NCBI RefSeq assembly: GCF_900114495.1
Contig: NZ_FOZI01000001.1
Span: 1,135,469 to 1,199,468 of the forward strand
Direction: 5' to 3'
Source: Dyella sp. OK004
GTDB taxonomy: Bacteria; Pseudomonadota; Gammaproteobacteria; Xanthomonadales; Rhodanobacteraceae
Length of the DNA stretch: 64,000 nucleotides
Shown piece after piece: positions 24,381-32,935 of this stretch. The notes under the pieces are model-generated. The model was not told where the DNA came from. It ran no database searches and saw only the letters and a list, made by a program, of their open reading frames with translations. The position numbers and the translations under genes are program-made. Position 1 is the stretch's first letter. Every line of letters starts with the position of its first letter.

Positions 24381-25147
24381 CAGATCTCAAAGGCAACCGG
24401 AACGCCCCGCTCAAGACTCGTCAGCCGGCTGGCAAGACCTACCGTCGCAAACGAGCGGGCGAGCTCGCCCTGGCTTTCCTTGAAATGCTCCCAGCCTTCG
24501 TTGTGAATCGCAACGATGTGCGCCTGCGGAAACGCATGCGCAAACTCGATGGCGTCGTTGCTGCCCATCGTCATATGGAACGTGCCGCGCGGTTGCGCTG
24601 CGCCAGTGAAAAGAATCGCCAGCCGGATGTCGAACCTATCCTTGATCGCGGCGACACCTTCATACCAAACGGTATCGCCCGATACGTAGATGCTGCCGCT
24701 GTCATCGTCGGGCGTCAGCACAAAACCCACGACATCGCCGCTGATCGGTTCGATGCCCACCGGGCCATGCCGCGCAGGCGTCGCCGTCACGCGCACGCTG
24801 CCCTTGTCAGGCCCATGAACCGTCACGCTTTCCCAGGTCGCCATTCCCTCAACACTGCCGCCAAGCCGGGACGCGCCCGCAGGCGTGGTCAACACGCGTG
24901 GTGCCTGCGCAAGAAATGCGCGCCCCGAACGGTCGAGATTGTCCCAATGGTGGTCATGGCTGAGCAGCACCGCGTCGATAGGCAGCAGCGACGCCGGATC
25001 CGTCGCCGGCCCCGTCTGTTTGACCAAGGTGATGGTTCCCGCATCGTAGGCTTGCGGTTCATCGAACGTCGGATCAGTCAGGAGTCTCGTGCCGGCGACT
25101 TCGATCAGGGCGGTCGGACCACCCACCAAGGTAAGAACCACTTTCAT
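24380..25147 (-). CDS. MBL-fold metal-dependent hydrolase
   Basis: 255 residues of the UlaG/RomA-like metallo-beta-lactamase group. The metal motif is LLSHDHHWDNLD, with further ligands in TPARHGPVG and IYVSGDTVWYEG. No signal peptide, so cytosolic. GAGG lies upstream of the ATG. Its stop overlaps the start of the zinc-ribbon MBL gene, forming a two-gene operon that reads away from the alpha/beta hydrolase. Substrate unknown; the fold and metal site are clear. Confidence 0.85.
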   Translation of the reverse strand: MKVVLTLVGGPTALIEVAGTRLLTDPTFDEPQAYDAGTITLVKQTGPATDPASLLPIDAVLLSHDHHWDNLDRSGRAFLAQAPRVLTTPAGASRLGGSVEGMATWESVTVHGPDKGSVRVTATPARHGPVGIEPISGDVVGFVLTPDDDSGSIYVSGDTVWYEGVAAIKDRFDIRLAILFTGAAQPRGTFHMTMGSNDAIEFAHAFPQAHIVAIHNEGWEHFKESQGELARSFATVGLASRLTSLERGVPVAFEI

Positions 25148-25227
25148 GCGTGTGAAATCCTCTGGGGAAAAGGCTGCAAGCTACCGATGTTGGTGAAACA
25201 GGACCGTGCTCTGGTCCTGACAATGAG

Positions 25228-26112
25228 TTAGTCATGCTTGCCGATGCGCTCGACAAAGTCCGCCATCAGCGGAGCGATCGTGGGCAAACATTCTTCCAGC
25301 GCGAAGTGCCCGGTATCCAGCAGATGCAGTTCGGCATCCGGCACGTCGTCCAGATACGCCTTGGCGCCAGCCTCCACAAAGAACGGATCGCCACAGCCCC
25401 AGAAGATCAGCGTGGGCGGCCGGTGCTCGCGCAGCCACGCCTGCCATGACGGATACAGGGCAACGTTGGAGTGATAGTTCAAGGCAAGATCGATCTGGAT
25501 CTGCGCGCGGCCGGGCAGGTCGAGAAAGTGCTGATCCATGGTCCAGCCATCCGGCGCGATCAACTCCGGATGCGCCGCGCCGGTGAGGTACTGGCTCCGC
25601 GTCATCTCCAGCGTCAACAGACCGAGCACGCCTTCCTCGGCACCCTTCACGCCCGGCTTCATCGCCGTGAATTCCTGCGCAATCGGGCTGAGGCCCGCCG
25701 TGTAAGCGTTGCCGTTCTGGATCACCAGACCCTCGATCCATTCCGGATGCCGCATCGCCAGGCGAAAACCCACCGGCGCACCGAAGTCGAACATATAAGC
25801 CACGAAGCGACTCAAGCCGATGGCGCGACAGAAACCCTCCATCACATCGGCCAGGCCATCGAAGCTATAGGCAAACGGCCCGCCCAGCGTCGCAGGGACC
25901 GGGGCATCGCTGTGGCCAAAGCCGGGATAGTCCGGCGCAATCAGGTGATAGCGATCACCCAGTGCCTCCATCAGGCGGCGGTACTGGTGCGACGAGGACG
26001 GAAACCCGTGCAGCAACAACAAGGTCGGTGCGTCCTTGGGGCCGGCTTCCCGATAGAAAACACGGATACCGTCGACATCGACGTAGTGATGGGCGATCTG
26101 CGGGATGTTCAT
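25228..26112 (-). CDS. Alpha/beta hydrolase of the epoxide hydrolase/dehalogenase type
   Basis: 294 residues from ATG 26112 (MNIPQIAHHYVDVDGIRV). The oxyanion motif is LLLHGFPSSSHQYRRLM. The nucleophile elbow reads YMFDFGAPVGF, so the nucleophile is Asp rather than Ser, as in epoxide hydrolases and haloalkane dehalogenases. The late His is in LDTGHFALEE. Cytosolic. The gene is divergent from a LysR regulator with about 105 bp between the starts, the classic layout of a regulator controlling its neighbour. Natural substrate unknown. Confidence 0.85.
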   Translation of the reverse strand: MNIPQIAHHYVDVDGIRVFYREAGPKDAPTLLLLHGFPSSSHQYRRLMEALGDRYHLIAPDYPGFGHSDAPVPATLGGPFAYSFDGLADVMEGFCRAIGLSRFVAYMFDFGAPVGFRLAMRHPEWIEGLVIQNGNAYTAGLSPIAQEFTAMKPGVKGAEEGVLGLLTLEMTRSQYLTGAAHPELIAPDGWTMDQHFLDLPGRAQIQIDLALNYHSNVALYPSWQAWLREHRPPTLIFWGCGDPFFVEAGAKAYLDDVPDAELHLLDTGHFALEECLPTIAPLMADFVERIGKHD

Positions 26113-26217
26113 CGTGGCGAATTCTTTGGCGTCGAGGTGCGCGCATGATGGAGAGAATGCTCGGTGCCCGTAAGATCCCCACGCCGAATACACCATTCAC
26201 TCCGAGCGAACGACCCC

Positions 26218-27129
26218 ATGAGCGAAGTCAGCGGTATCAATCTCAACCGGCTGGCCGTGTTCGTCGCCGTCGTCGAAGCAGGAACCTTGGCCGGCGCCGC
26301 GCGACGGCTCAATGTCGCCAAGGCGCTGGTCACCACGCATATCCAAAAACTGGAGACGGAGCTTCGCGCCACGTTGATTGTGCGCACCACGCGCAGCCTG
26401 AGCCTGACCGAGGCCGGCAGGGCTTTCTATGAAGCAAGCCGCGCCATCATCGAACAAGCCGAAGCGGCGATTGAATCCGCGCGCTGCCACGGCGGCGAAG
26501 TCACCGGCACCCTGCGCGTCACCGCGCCGATGGATTACGCCGCCACCGTCGTCGCACCGGTCGCCGCCGCATTGACCCAGGCACATCCCGCACTGCGCAT
26601 CGAACTCATCACCGCCGACCACGTATTGGATCTGGTCGCCGAGCGTGTCGACGTCGGCATCCGTCTCGGCTGGCTGACCGACTCCAGTCATCAAGCGGTG
26701 AAACTAGGCAGCTTTGCCTTGTGGCTAGTCGCCAGCCCGGCGCTGCTGCGCGCCGGTGGCTTGCCGGCGTCGCCGCGTGAACTGGCGGGGCGGCCGATGG
26801 CGGGATTCTCGGTACTCAGCAAGCCCGTGCAGTGGACCTTCGTCGGGCCACAGAGTGAATCCGAAGAGGTCGTGTTCAACCCCGTGTTTACCGCCGACTC
26901 GGTGGTCGCGCTAAAGCAGGTCGTGCTGGCCGGCGCCGGCTTTGGCGTCATGACCGATTTCACCGTAAGCCAGGACATCGAGGCCGGCCGGCTAATTCGC
27001 GTGTTGCCGCAATGGAAGCTTCCCGAGGGTGGCATCTATGCCGTGTTCCCCGCCTCGACGCAGCGAGCGCTCAAGGTGAAAGTGTTTGTGGATGCGTTGC
27101 GAGCGCATGTGGATGGGGTAAGGCATTGA
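26218..27129 (+). CDS. LysR-family regulator divergent from the hydrolase
   Basis: 303 residues from ATG 26218 (MSEVSGINLNRLAVFVAVVE); the frame opens earlier but into the shared intergenic region. The HTH is AGTLAGAARRLNVAKALVTT then the linker QKLETELRATL, followed by an effector-binding domain (GTLRVTAPMDYAATVVAPVA, VDVGIRLGWL). It probably controls the divergent alpha/beta hydrolase in response to a small aromatic or similar effector. No ribosome-binding site is obvious. Confidence 0.88.
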   Translation: MSEVSGINLNRLAVFVAVVEAGTLAGAARRLNVAKALVTTHIQKLETELRATLIVRTTRSLSLTEAGRAFYEASRAIIEQAEAAIESARCHGGEVTGTLRVTAPMDYAATVVAPVAAALTQAHPALRIELITADHVLDLVAERVDVGIRLGWLTDSSHQAVKLGSFALWLVASPALLRAGGLPASPRELAGRPMAGFSVLSKPVQWTFVGPQSESEEVVFNPVFTADSVVALKQVVLAGAGFGVMTDFTVSQDIEAGRLIRVLPQWKLPEGGIYAVFPASTQRALKVKVFVDALRAHVDGVRH

Positions 27130-27727
27130 GGTGGGGCTTTAGAGCAGAGTTACTGCTCTCGCCTCCCGCTATGAGTGATGGTTGGGACCCGTGGCCATCA
27201 ACTTCGGTTGGTTGCATAGCCATCGAAATGGGTTGCCCACAATCCACCACCAGACTGATTAACGTCGAATCTCAGCTAAGCGCGCCTTTCTCCTCCCCCT
27301 GCTCGCGACGCGAAGCTAGTCCCGTGGGACAGGGGGAGGCCGGGAGGCGGTGAGCCCTTGCGAAAGCCTCTCCGAAACGCTTTCTCAAGTACTCACCCCT
27401 CCCCAACCCTCCCCTGTAAACAGGGGAGGGAGTCAACAGCTCGCGTATTGAAATTCGGCACCGATCAGGCCACTCCGCATTGCGTAATCACTCGCCAACG
27501 GCAGCCAACTTTTCCGCCCGTTCTGTCCTTCATTGATAACGATGGACAACGGCAAACCTCCCAGCCTTTAAGAACCAGTCACCTGTGCGCCGCAACAAGC
27601 ACACTTTCGCGCCTGGCTTGGATCGATTCAAAGTCGCCCCAGAAAAATATTGCGATGCGACATTAAATAAAGCCGGGTCAAAGGCTTAGAAGGCCACAAT
27701 AGCCATTTGGATCGAGACAAAATTTCG
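27130..27727. other. Long intergenic stretch before the second TonB receptor
   Basis: Nothing coding is credible here. It contains the double-hairpin repeat copy at 27291-27431. From 27432 on the DNA is less GC-rich and leads to the promoter at 27728. The receptor's ATG lies about 900 bp from the previous gene, an unusually long gap for this window. Confidence 0.6.
27291..27431. repeat. Double-hairpin dispersed repeat, copy 1
   Basis: Opposite in orientation to copies 2-4. Two hairpins with G-rich arms (CCTCCCCCTG/CAGGGGGAGG and CCCTCCCCTG/CAGGGGAGGG) flank a core of about 75 bases containing GTGAGCCCTTGCGAAAG-like and AAGTACTCACCCC-like text. The first hairpin carries a long loop with TCCCACGGGACTAGCTTCG on the complementary strand, shared with copy 2. 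It behaves like a small non-coding mobile element (MITE). Confidence 0.8.
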
Positions 27728-27756
27728 TTGACAACGTTGTCCCCCTGTCCTAAGAC
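27728..27756 (+). promoter_or_regulatory. Sigma-70 promoter overlapped by a palindromic operator
   Basis: TTGACA (27728-27733), a 17-bp spacer and TAAGAC (27751-27756) make a good promoter for the receptor at 28039. GACAACGTTGTC (27730-27741) is a perfect 12-bp palindrome with central CG that overlaps the -35, as expected of a LacI-family repressor site. Its sequence differs from the glucan operators, so a different regulator is likely. Confidence 0.6.
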
Positions 27757-27931
27757 TTGCGCCCACTCTGGGCGAACGGGAGTGGCCCTTATCCACGCGT
27801 CACCCGGTTTGCGGAAATAGGCGAAAGCGCCACCAGCGCAGACCAACGCTTTGCCATCGCAACGGCAAAGTGACGAGCAAGCAGAGCGGCCCCGGGATCA
27901 GGGGCTCAATCAAATACAAACGGAACGACCA

Positions 27932-27953
27932 GCACGCGGGCTTCGGCCCGTGC
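27932..27953 (+). promoter_or_regulatory. UUCG-capped hairpin in the long receptor leader
   Basis: GGGC-TTCG-GCCC with outer GCAC/GTGC pairing (two-base bulge) forms a stable tetraloop hairpin. It lies in an untranslated leader of about 275 bases between the promoter and ATG 28039. The leader may carry a regulatory RNA; I could not match it to a known riboswitch. Confidence 0.35.
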
Positions 27954-28038
27954 GGTGTCGCTCATCCTAAAAAACGAGTGGCGCATCGGGTGCAAGCCCG
28001 GCGCCGCCGCAACGACCCACGGTGGGAGGAACGCCAAC

Positions 28039-30681
28039 ATGGATTACCGCAGAAGCACGCTCGCCATAAGCATTCTTGCCGCGCTGTTCTGCGCCGGCAC
28101 AGCCATGGCGCAGGACGCCGGCAACAGCCAGGCGCCAGCGCAGCCATCCTCCGAACAGAAGCCGGCCGCCGATCAGAACGCCAATCAAGACCAGGCCAAA
28201 CAGCTGAGCACCGTTACCGTCAGCGGCATTCGCGCCAGCCTGCAGAAGTCGCTGGATCTCAAGCGCAACGCCGACTCCATCGTGGATGCCATCTCGGCCG
28301 AAGACGTCGGTAAGTTTCCCGACACCAACGTCGCCGAATCGCTCTCGCACTTGCCCGGCATCAGCGTGGACCGCAACTTCGGCGAAGGCGACAAGGTCAG
28401 CATCCTCGGCACCGATCCCGCGTTGAACCGCCTGCTGCTCAACGGCCAGACCGTAGCTTCCACTAACTGGACCAGCGACCCGAACCACCCTGACGGCCGC
28501 TCCTTCAACTACAGCCTGCTCACCTCGGAAATCATCGGCACCGCCGAGGTCTACAAGACACCGCAGGCGCGCATCGACGAAGGCAGCATCGGCGGCACCG
28601 TCATCGTCAACACGCGCCGGCCGCTGGACCTGAAAGCCAATACGCTCACCGGCACCGTCAGCTATAGCTACAACGACCGCGCCGACAAGGCCAAACCCAA
28701 CGCCTCGCTGCTCTACAGCTGGAAGAACGACGCCGGCACCTTCGGTGTGCTTGGTTCGCTGATGCATTCCGATCGCGTGATTCACCGCGAAGGCACGGAG
28801 ATCTTCGGCTACCAGCGCGCCAACGACCCGAGCGATACCGACCCCAATCACCAGTTCCCGCCAAACGTGGTGCCACCGGGCACCACCTTCACTTATCCCA
28901 CCGCGATCAACACCGCGCTGTTCCAGCAGCACCGCAAGCGCGACGGCGTGGCCACCGGCATCCAGTGGAAACCGAACCAGGCATTCGAACTCAACTTCAC
29001 CGGCCTGTACGTCACCGAGAAGTTCGACAACTACAACCAGAGCCGCTACGGCGACTGGTCCGGCAGCGCGCCCGCGGCCACCTCGGTCAACGTCAACAAC
29101 GGCGTGGCCACCGGCGGTTCGTACGGCGCCACCGCGCCCACCTACCTGGACGGGTACGAACGCTTCTCCAAGGTCAACACCGGCGCCCTGCAACTGCGCG
29201 CCGACTGGCACGGTGAAGGCTGGAACGCGTCGAGCCAGATCGGCTACACCAATTCCTCCGGCGGCTCGCAGGGCATCTACAGCCTGCAGTTCCGCGGTTA
29301 CGGCGGCTACAACTGGAACCTTGCCAACCAACATCCGCAGATCAACTTCAACACCGACCCGAATGATCCCACGCAGATGTTCGCGCACGGCGCCGGCTAC
29401 AGCCGCGCGCCCAGCTACGACCGCGAGCGTTACTTCCAGGCCGACTTCAGCCACGACCTGACGCTGGGGCCACTGAACACGGTGGAAGTGGGCATCAAGA
29501 GCAGCAACCATTTCAACGGCCAGACCAACTACGCCGCCAGCATTCCCACGCTCGATAACAGCGGCGTGACCCTGGCCAACCTGCAAGGCGGCATGACGCC
29601 CAGCGGTTATCTCGACGGCCTGGACCCGGCGGGCAACATGTCGCGCTGGGTGCAGATCAGCAAGGGTGGCCTGAAGCAGTACGTCAGCACGCTGTTCACC
29701 GACGCGCCGATGGACCCCAAGGCCACCTACACCATCTCCGAGCAAAACCGCGCTTTCTATCTGCAGGGCGACTTCGGCGGCGAGAACTACCGCGGCAACA
29801 TTGGCGCGCGCTACATCCACACGCGCAACGGCATCACCGGTTACAACACCATCGCCAACAACCAGTACGAGCCGGTGGATCAGAAGAACCGCTATAGCAA
29901 GTGGCTGCCGTCGTTCAACATCGCCTACGACGTGCGCGACGACCTCACCCTGCGCTTCGCCGCCGCCAAAACGCTGGCCCGCCCGCGCTACCAGGACATG
30001 ACGCCCTACGTAGCGCTGGACGACCGCACACAAACCGGCTCCTCCGGCAACGTCAATCTCAAGCCATACAAGGCCACCAACTTCGACGCATCGGCCGAGT
30101 GGTACTTCGCCGAAAACAGCCTGCTCTCCGCCGAGCTTTTCTTCCGCCGCATCAGCGACTACGTGCTGTACACCACCGTCAACCGCACCTACTACAACCT
30201 CACCCAGCAGCAGAACACCGTGTACCAGATGGTGACCCCCACCAACGCGGGCGTAGCCAAGGTCAAAGGCATATCGCTGACCTACCAGACCAGCTTCGGC
30301 CACGGCTTTGGCCTGGCCGCCAACTACACCTACTCCGACGACAGCACCAGCAACAACTTCCCGCTGCCATACAACTCAAAGAACGCCTTCACGCTCACCC
30401 CGTACTACGAGCAAGGCCCGTGGAGCGCGCGCGTCACCTACAGCCGCCGCTCGCCCTACTTCACCCAGATCGGCACGCTGGAGTCCCAGCAGATCACCGG
30501 CCGCTTCCGCCAGCTCGACGCCTCCATCGGCTACCAGATCAACGACCACATGCGCGTGCAACTCGACGGCAACAACCTGCTCGACGAAACTTACTTCGTC
30601 TACAACGGATCGCCGAGTCAGCCGTATAACGCGTACAAGAATGGGCGGACTTATACGTTGAGTATGAATTTCAAGTTGTAG
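28039..30681 (+). CDS. TonB-dependent receptor, Xanthomonas/Caulobacter type
   Basis: 880 residues from ATG 28039, with GGGAGGAA upstream. The signal peptide is STLAISILAALFCAGTAMAQ. A Gln/Ala/Pro-rich linker precedes LSTVTVSGIRASLQKSLDLK and the plug motif GKFPDTNVAESLSHLPGISV, both characteristic of the large carbohydrate-type receptors of this order. The barrel ends TYTLSMNFKL. It stands alone behind a repressible promoter, so the substrate is unknown; in this family it is usually an oligosaccharide. Island 2 is inserted directly downstream. Confidence 0.92.
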   Translation: MDYRRSTLAISILAALFCAGTAMAQDAGNSQAPAQPSSEQKPAADQNANQDQAKQLSTVTVSGIRASLQKSLDLKRNADSIVDAISAEDVGKFPDTNVAESLSHLPGISVDRNFGEGDKVSILGTDPALNRLLLNGQTVASTNWTSDPNHPDGRSFNYSLLTSEIIGTAEVYKTPQARIDEGSIGGTVIVNTRRPLDLKANTLTGTVSYSYNDRADKAKPNASLLYSWKNDAGTFGVLGSLMHSDRVIHREGTEIFGYQRANDPSDTDPNHQFPPNVVPPGTTFTYPTAINTALFQQHRKRDGVATGIQWKPNQAFELNFTGLYVTEKFDNYNQSRYGDWSGSAPAATSVNVNNGVATGGSYGATAPTYLDGYERFSKVNTGALQLRADWHGEGWNASSQIGYTNSSGGSQGIYSLQFRGYGGYNWNLANQHPQINFNTDPNDPTQMFAHGAGYSRAPSYDRERYFQADFSHDLTLGPLNTVEVGIKSSNHFNGQTNYAASIPTLDNSGVTLANLQGGMTPSGYLDGLDPAGNMSRWVQISKGGLKQYVSTLFTDAPMDPKATYTISEQNRAFYLQGDFGGENYRGNIGARYIHTRNGITGYNTIANNQYEPVDQKNRYSKWLPSFNIAYDVRDDLTLRFAAAKTLARPRYQDMTPYVALDDRTQTGSSGNVNLKPYKATNFDASAEWYFAENSLLSAELFFRRISDYVLYTTVNRTYYNLTQQQNTVYQMVTPTNAGVAKVKGISLTYQTSFGHGFGLAANYTYSDDSTSNNFPLPYNSKNAFTLTPYYEQGPWSARVTYSRRSPYFTQIGTLESQQITGRFRQLDASIGYQINDHMRVQLDGNNLLDETYFVYNGSPSQPYNAYKNGRTYTLSMNFKL

Positions 30682-30725
30682 TGACGACAAGGAAGCGGGA
30701 TGGAGGCTGTGTCTTAACTACCTCC

Positions 30726-30753
30726 GTCCCCGTTACTCGGTCCCCGTTACTCG
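30726..30753. repeat. 14-bp tandem duplication at the left edge of island 2
   Basis: GTCCCCGTTACTCG is present twice in direct tandem, 45 bp after the TonB receptor stop and 65 bp before the first accessory gene. It may be a target-site or slippage scar. I found no matching copy at the right edge of the island. Confidence 0.6.
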
Positions 30754-30817
30754 TTAGCAATACTAAGCCGGTGATAGCAGTGCACGGTTTGACGTGTCGA
30801 CATTGCGGTGCTGGCAA

Positions 30818-31519
30818 CTAACCGAAGATTCCTGTGTTTGGCTCTTCTGGATTTATTGGACGAGTCCGAATGTGTTCTAGGATAAAGCGAGTGGCTTCAG
30901 ACGCCCGCTTTTCACTGCGAAGGCGTAGTCGTTTTTCAAAGGACGGCGCACGAACAGCGGTATTGAAGTCGTGCAGGCACACGTAGTAAGCGATCAGGCT
31001 TGCGGTCGCAAGCTCGACAATATTGAAGAACACTTCATCAAAATCACTTGCTCCACTTCCCGGCCAGCGAGATTCGTACAAGGTACGCATCTGCTGTTGC
31101 AGTTTCTTTGGCAAGCCTGAAATGCGGTCAAGCTCCAAATCGTGCGCAAACGCATTGCGTGCCGCGCGAAGCAGATTCGTGGCCTTCGTGATAAATATTG
31201 GAACGATGCACAACGCTTGCAACATCCTAATCTTCATGCTGAATGTGAATAGCTTCGAGTCGTCCAGAATGTCATCGTGATATCGCGGAAAAACGACAGC
31301 GAGCATTCGGTCTAAATACGCTTCACAGACCATCGCCGAGACAATAGCCTGCGACCTGTCGTCTTTTCCGGCGCCGAGCTTGGCGAGAAGGGCGTTATGT
31401 CTCCGATGTTCTTCTTCCATGAGTAGGTTGAGGTAAGGACCATGAAAAATGGTTTCCCCTTCCACGCCGTCAAGAAGGGCATGTTGGATATCGCTTAGCA
31501 GCATGTTGCGTGGTGGCAT
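30818..31519 (-). CDS. HEPN-like protein, candidate RNase effector
   Basis: 233 residues, all-helical. It contains RNAFAHD (Arg121 to His126), a match to the R-x4-H active-site pattern of HEPN ribonucleases, inside a helix-rich context (LLRAARNAFAHDLEL). The N-terminal half has AIVSAMVCEAYLDRMLAVVF, again helical, and the C-terminus is basic (EKRLRLRSEKRASEATR). AGGAG lies nine bases before the ATG. It is last in the minus-strand NTPase, SIR2, HEPN set, separated from the SIR2 gene by about 257 bp. HEPN RNases are common killing effectors in defence systems. One short motif alone makes the call tentative; DUF4145-type proteins look similar. Confidence 0.6.
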   Translation of the reverse strand: MPPRNMLLSDIQHALLDGVEGETIFHGPYLNLLMEEEHRRHNALLAKLGAGKDDRSQAIVSAMVCEAYLDRMLAVVFPRYHDDILDDSKLFTFSMKIRMLQALCIVPIFITKATNLLRAARNAFAHDLELDRISGLPKKLQQQMRTLYESRWPGSGASDFDEVFFNIVELATASLIAYYVCLHDFNTAVRAPSFEKRLRLRSEKRASEATRFILEHIRTRPINPEEPNTGIFG

Positions 31520-31776
31520 TCTGTAAATCTCCTAGATGCAAAGCAGCGCAACTGCGCGAACTGCTCGAATCGCAACCGGTCGGCGTCGAGGGGCAGTGGC
31601 AGGTGGTGGGTGGGATCAGTCACCTTATCGCACACCATCTGTTGAACCTCAGTGGGCTACTTGGAGGACTTGATGCGCGGTCAAGGGACTTCCATTGATG
31701 AGAAACGACACGCGAAGACATCGGAGTTGATGTTGGCTCAGAATCAACGGGTCGCACCATGATCTCATCCAACCGT
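31520..31776. other. Gap between the HEPN-like and SIR2-like genes
   Basis: On the minus strand there are two short overlapping frames, one reading MVRPVDSEPTSTPMSSRVVS and another with VTDPTHHLPLPLDADRLRFE. Neither has a recognisable fold. It may be a decayed gene fragment or an untranslated region holding a separate promoter for the HEPN-like gene. Confidence 0.3.
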
Positions 31777-32826
31777 CTAGGCCTGTGCAATGCTTCGCGA
31801 GTACTCGTGGAACAATTGCGCGCACGCAAAGTCTCCGAGATCGGCTGGTATTCGTAGGTCAGGATTTAACGAACTTCGGATGGCACTCGAAATGATTTCG
31901 CGATCACTTTTCGATGCGCCCATTGCTGTCCCAAACACTCGTTGCGCGCGCCCGTCCTTTGGGACGTGAAGCATCGCCATATTTTGTGGGTGGAAAGCAA
32001 AGCCCAAGTAGACCGCCGTCGCGGCCTCTTGCATACAGCGATGCAGTCTTTCCAGAACTTCGCCGGACTCCGCTTGCTCTGAGTAGGTCCGAATACCAGT
32101 TGCCAATCGGCGCAACATCTCGGCGTCTACTTCGCCACCGTACTCTACCTTGCGTATGTTCTCGGATTGCCATGGGAGTGCACCAACAGCGCCGTATGGA
32201 TGGATGAATTCCACAGCGGCGAGCACCTTCCCGGCACGGGCCTCATCAATTCCATATGCAGCCTGCAATGCAGTATGCAAGAAGCTCTCTACACAACGGT
32301 CATAGTTAAATATGACGAAAGAGACGTCTTTAAAAATCGTGTCTATCTTGTCCCTTGGGACACTCTCTGTGAGCTTCTTAAATAGGGCGACGTACCATGA
32401 AGCCTGAATTTTCGGGTTCGCGAGACTCACCTCGATCCTTGTTCGACGGTCAAGATAGAGCGCGCTTTGCTTTTCAGCATTGAGGATCGCTCGAACGATG
32501 GCAAGCTTCCCCATCAGCTCGACGATTTCGTCGTCGTTGTGTTGTTCAAGGCAATTGTCGATTGATATCGAGACCGGCATGGCGCGCTGAATCGTCCGGC
32601 CCGCTTTGATGTAGGGGTTGATATCTACAACCTGGGTTGATTTAGCCCGTGCAGAAATATAGCAAGCCTCATAGATAAGGTCGTCGCCGCCCTGAACGCG
32701 TTGGCCGTTCTGAAAATGAAAGTTGAGCAGGGTGGATATCTGCTCTTTGAGCTGTATTCCAATAGGCAAGCCAAGCTCCGCACTGGCGCCAGCGCCCACG
32801 ACGAACACCGTTTTTGCCTTGAACAT
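31777..32826 (-). CDS. SIR2-like protein, probable NAD-consuming effector
   Basis: 349 residues from ATG 32826 (MFKAKTVFVVGAGASAELGL), with AAGGAAGAG seven bases upstream; the frame also runs to 32904. The nucleotide-binding start VFVVGAGASAELGLPIG, the FNYDRCVESF block (Asn174-Asp176) and the IHPYGAVG motif (His209) follow the order of the SIR2_2 family: GAGAS, then NxD, then the catalytic His. Defence SIR2 proteins (Thoeris ThsA, SIR2-STAND, SIR2-HerA) destroy NAD on phage infection. It sits between a P-loop NTPase and a HEPN-like gene, so it is likely one effector of a multi-part abortive system. Catalysis is inferred from motifs. Confidence 0.78.
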   Translation of the reverse strand: MFKAKTVFVVGAGASAELGLPIGIQLKEQISTLLNFHFQNGQRVQGGDDLIYEACYISARAKSTQVVDINPYIKAGRTIQRAMPVSISIDNCLEQHNDDEIVELMGKLAIVRAILNAEKQSALYLDRRTRIEVSLANPKIQASWYVALFKKLTESVPRDKIDTIFKDVSFVIFNYDRCVESFLHTALQAAYGIDEARAGKVLAAVEFIHPYGAVGALPWQSENIRKVEYGGEVDAEMLRRLATGIRTYSEQAESGEVLERLHRCMQEAATAVYLGFAFHPQNMAMLHVPKDGRAQRVFGTAMGASKSDREIISSAIRSSLNPDLRIPADLGDFACAQLFHEYSRSIAQA

Positions 32827-32935
32827 TCGGACTCTTCCTTTTGAGTGCCTACCGAACTGGTAGGGCAGCGGCCTGCTGCCGTGCGTCAGCTTTGGAGCAG
32901 TCATTGGACTCTGTTGGGCTGCCGATTAGCATTCG

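Noticed and set aside
27757-28038. Cobalamin or TPP riboswitch in the receptor leader
   Set aside because: Some text (AAGCCCGGCGCCGCC) looks vaguely B12-box-like, but the required box sequences are not present. Only a hairpin is reported.
27967-30303. Open minus-strand frame of 778 codons opposite the second TonB receptor
   Set aside because: It is antisense to a clear receptor gene. High GC in third codon positions removes stops on the other strand. The translation has no recognisable domain and no ribosome-binding site.
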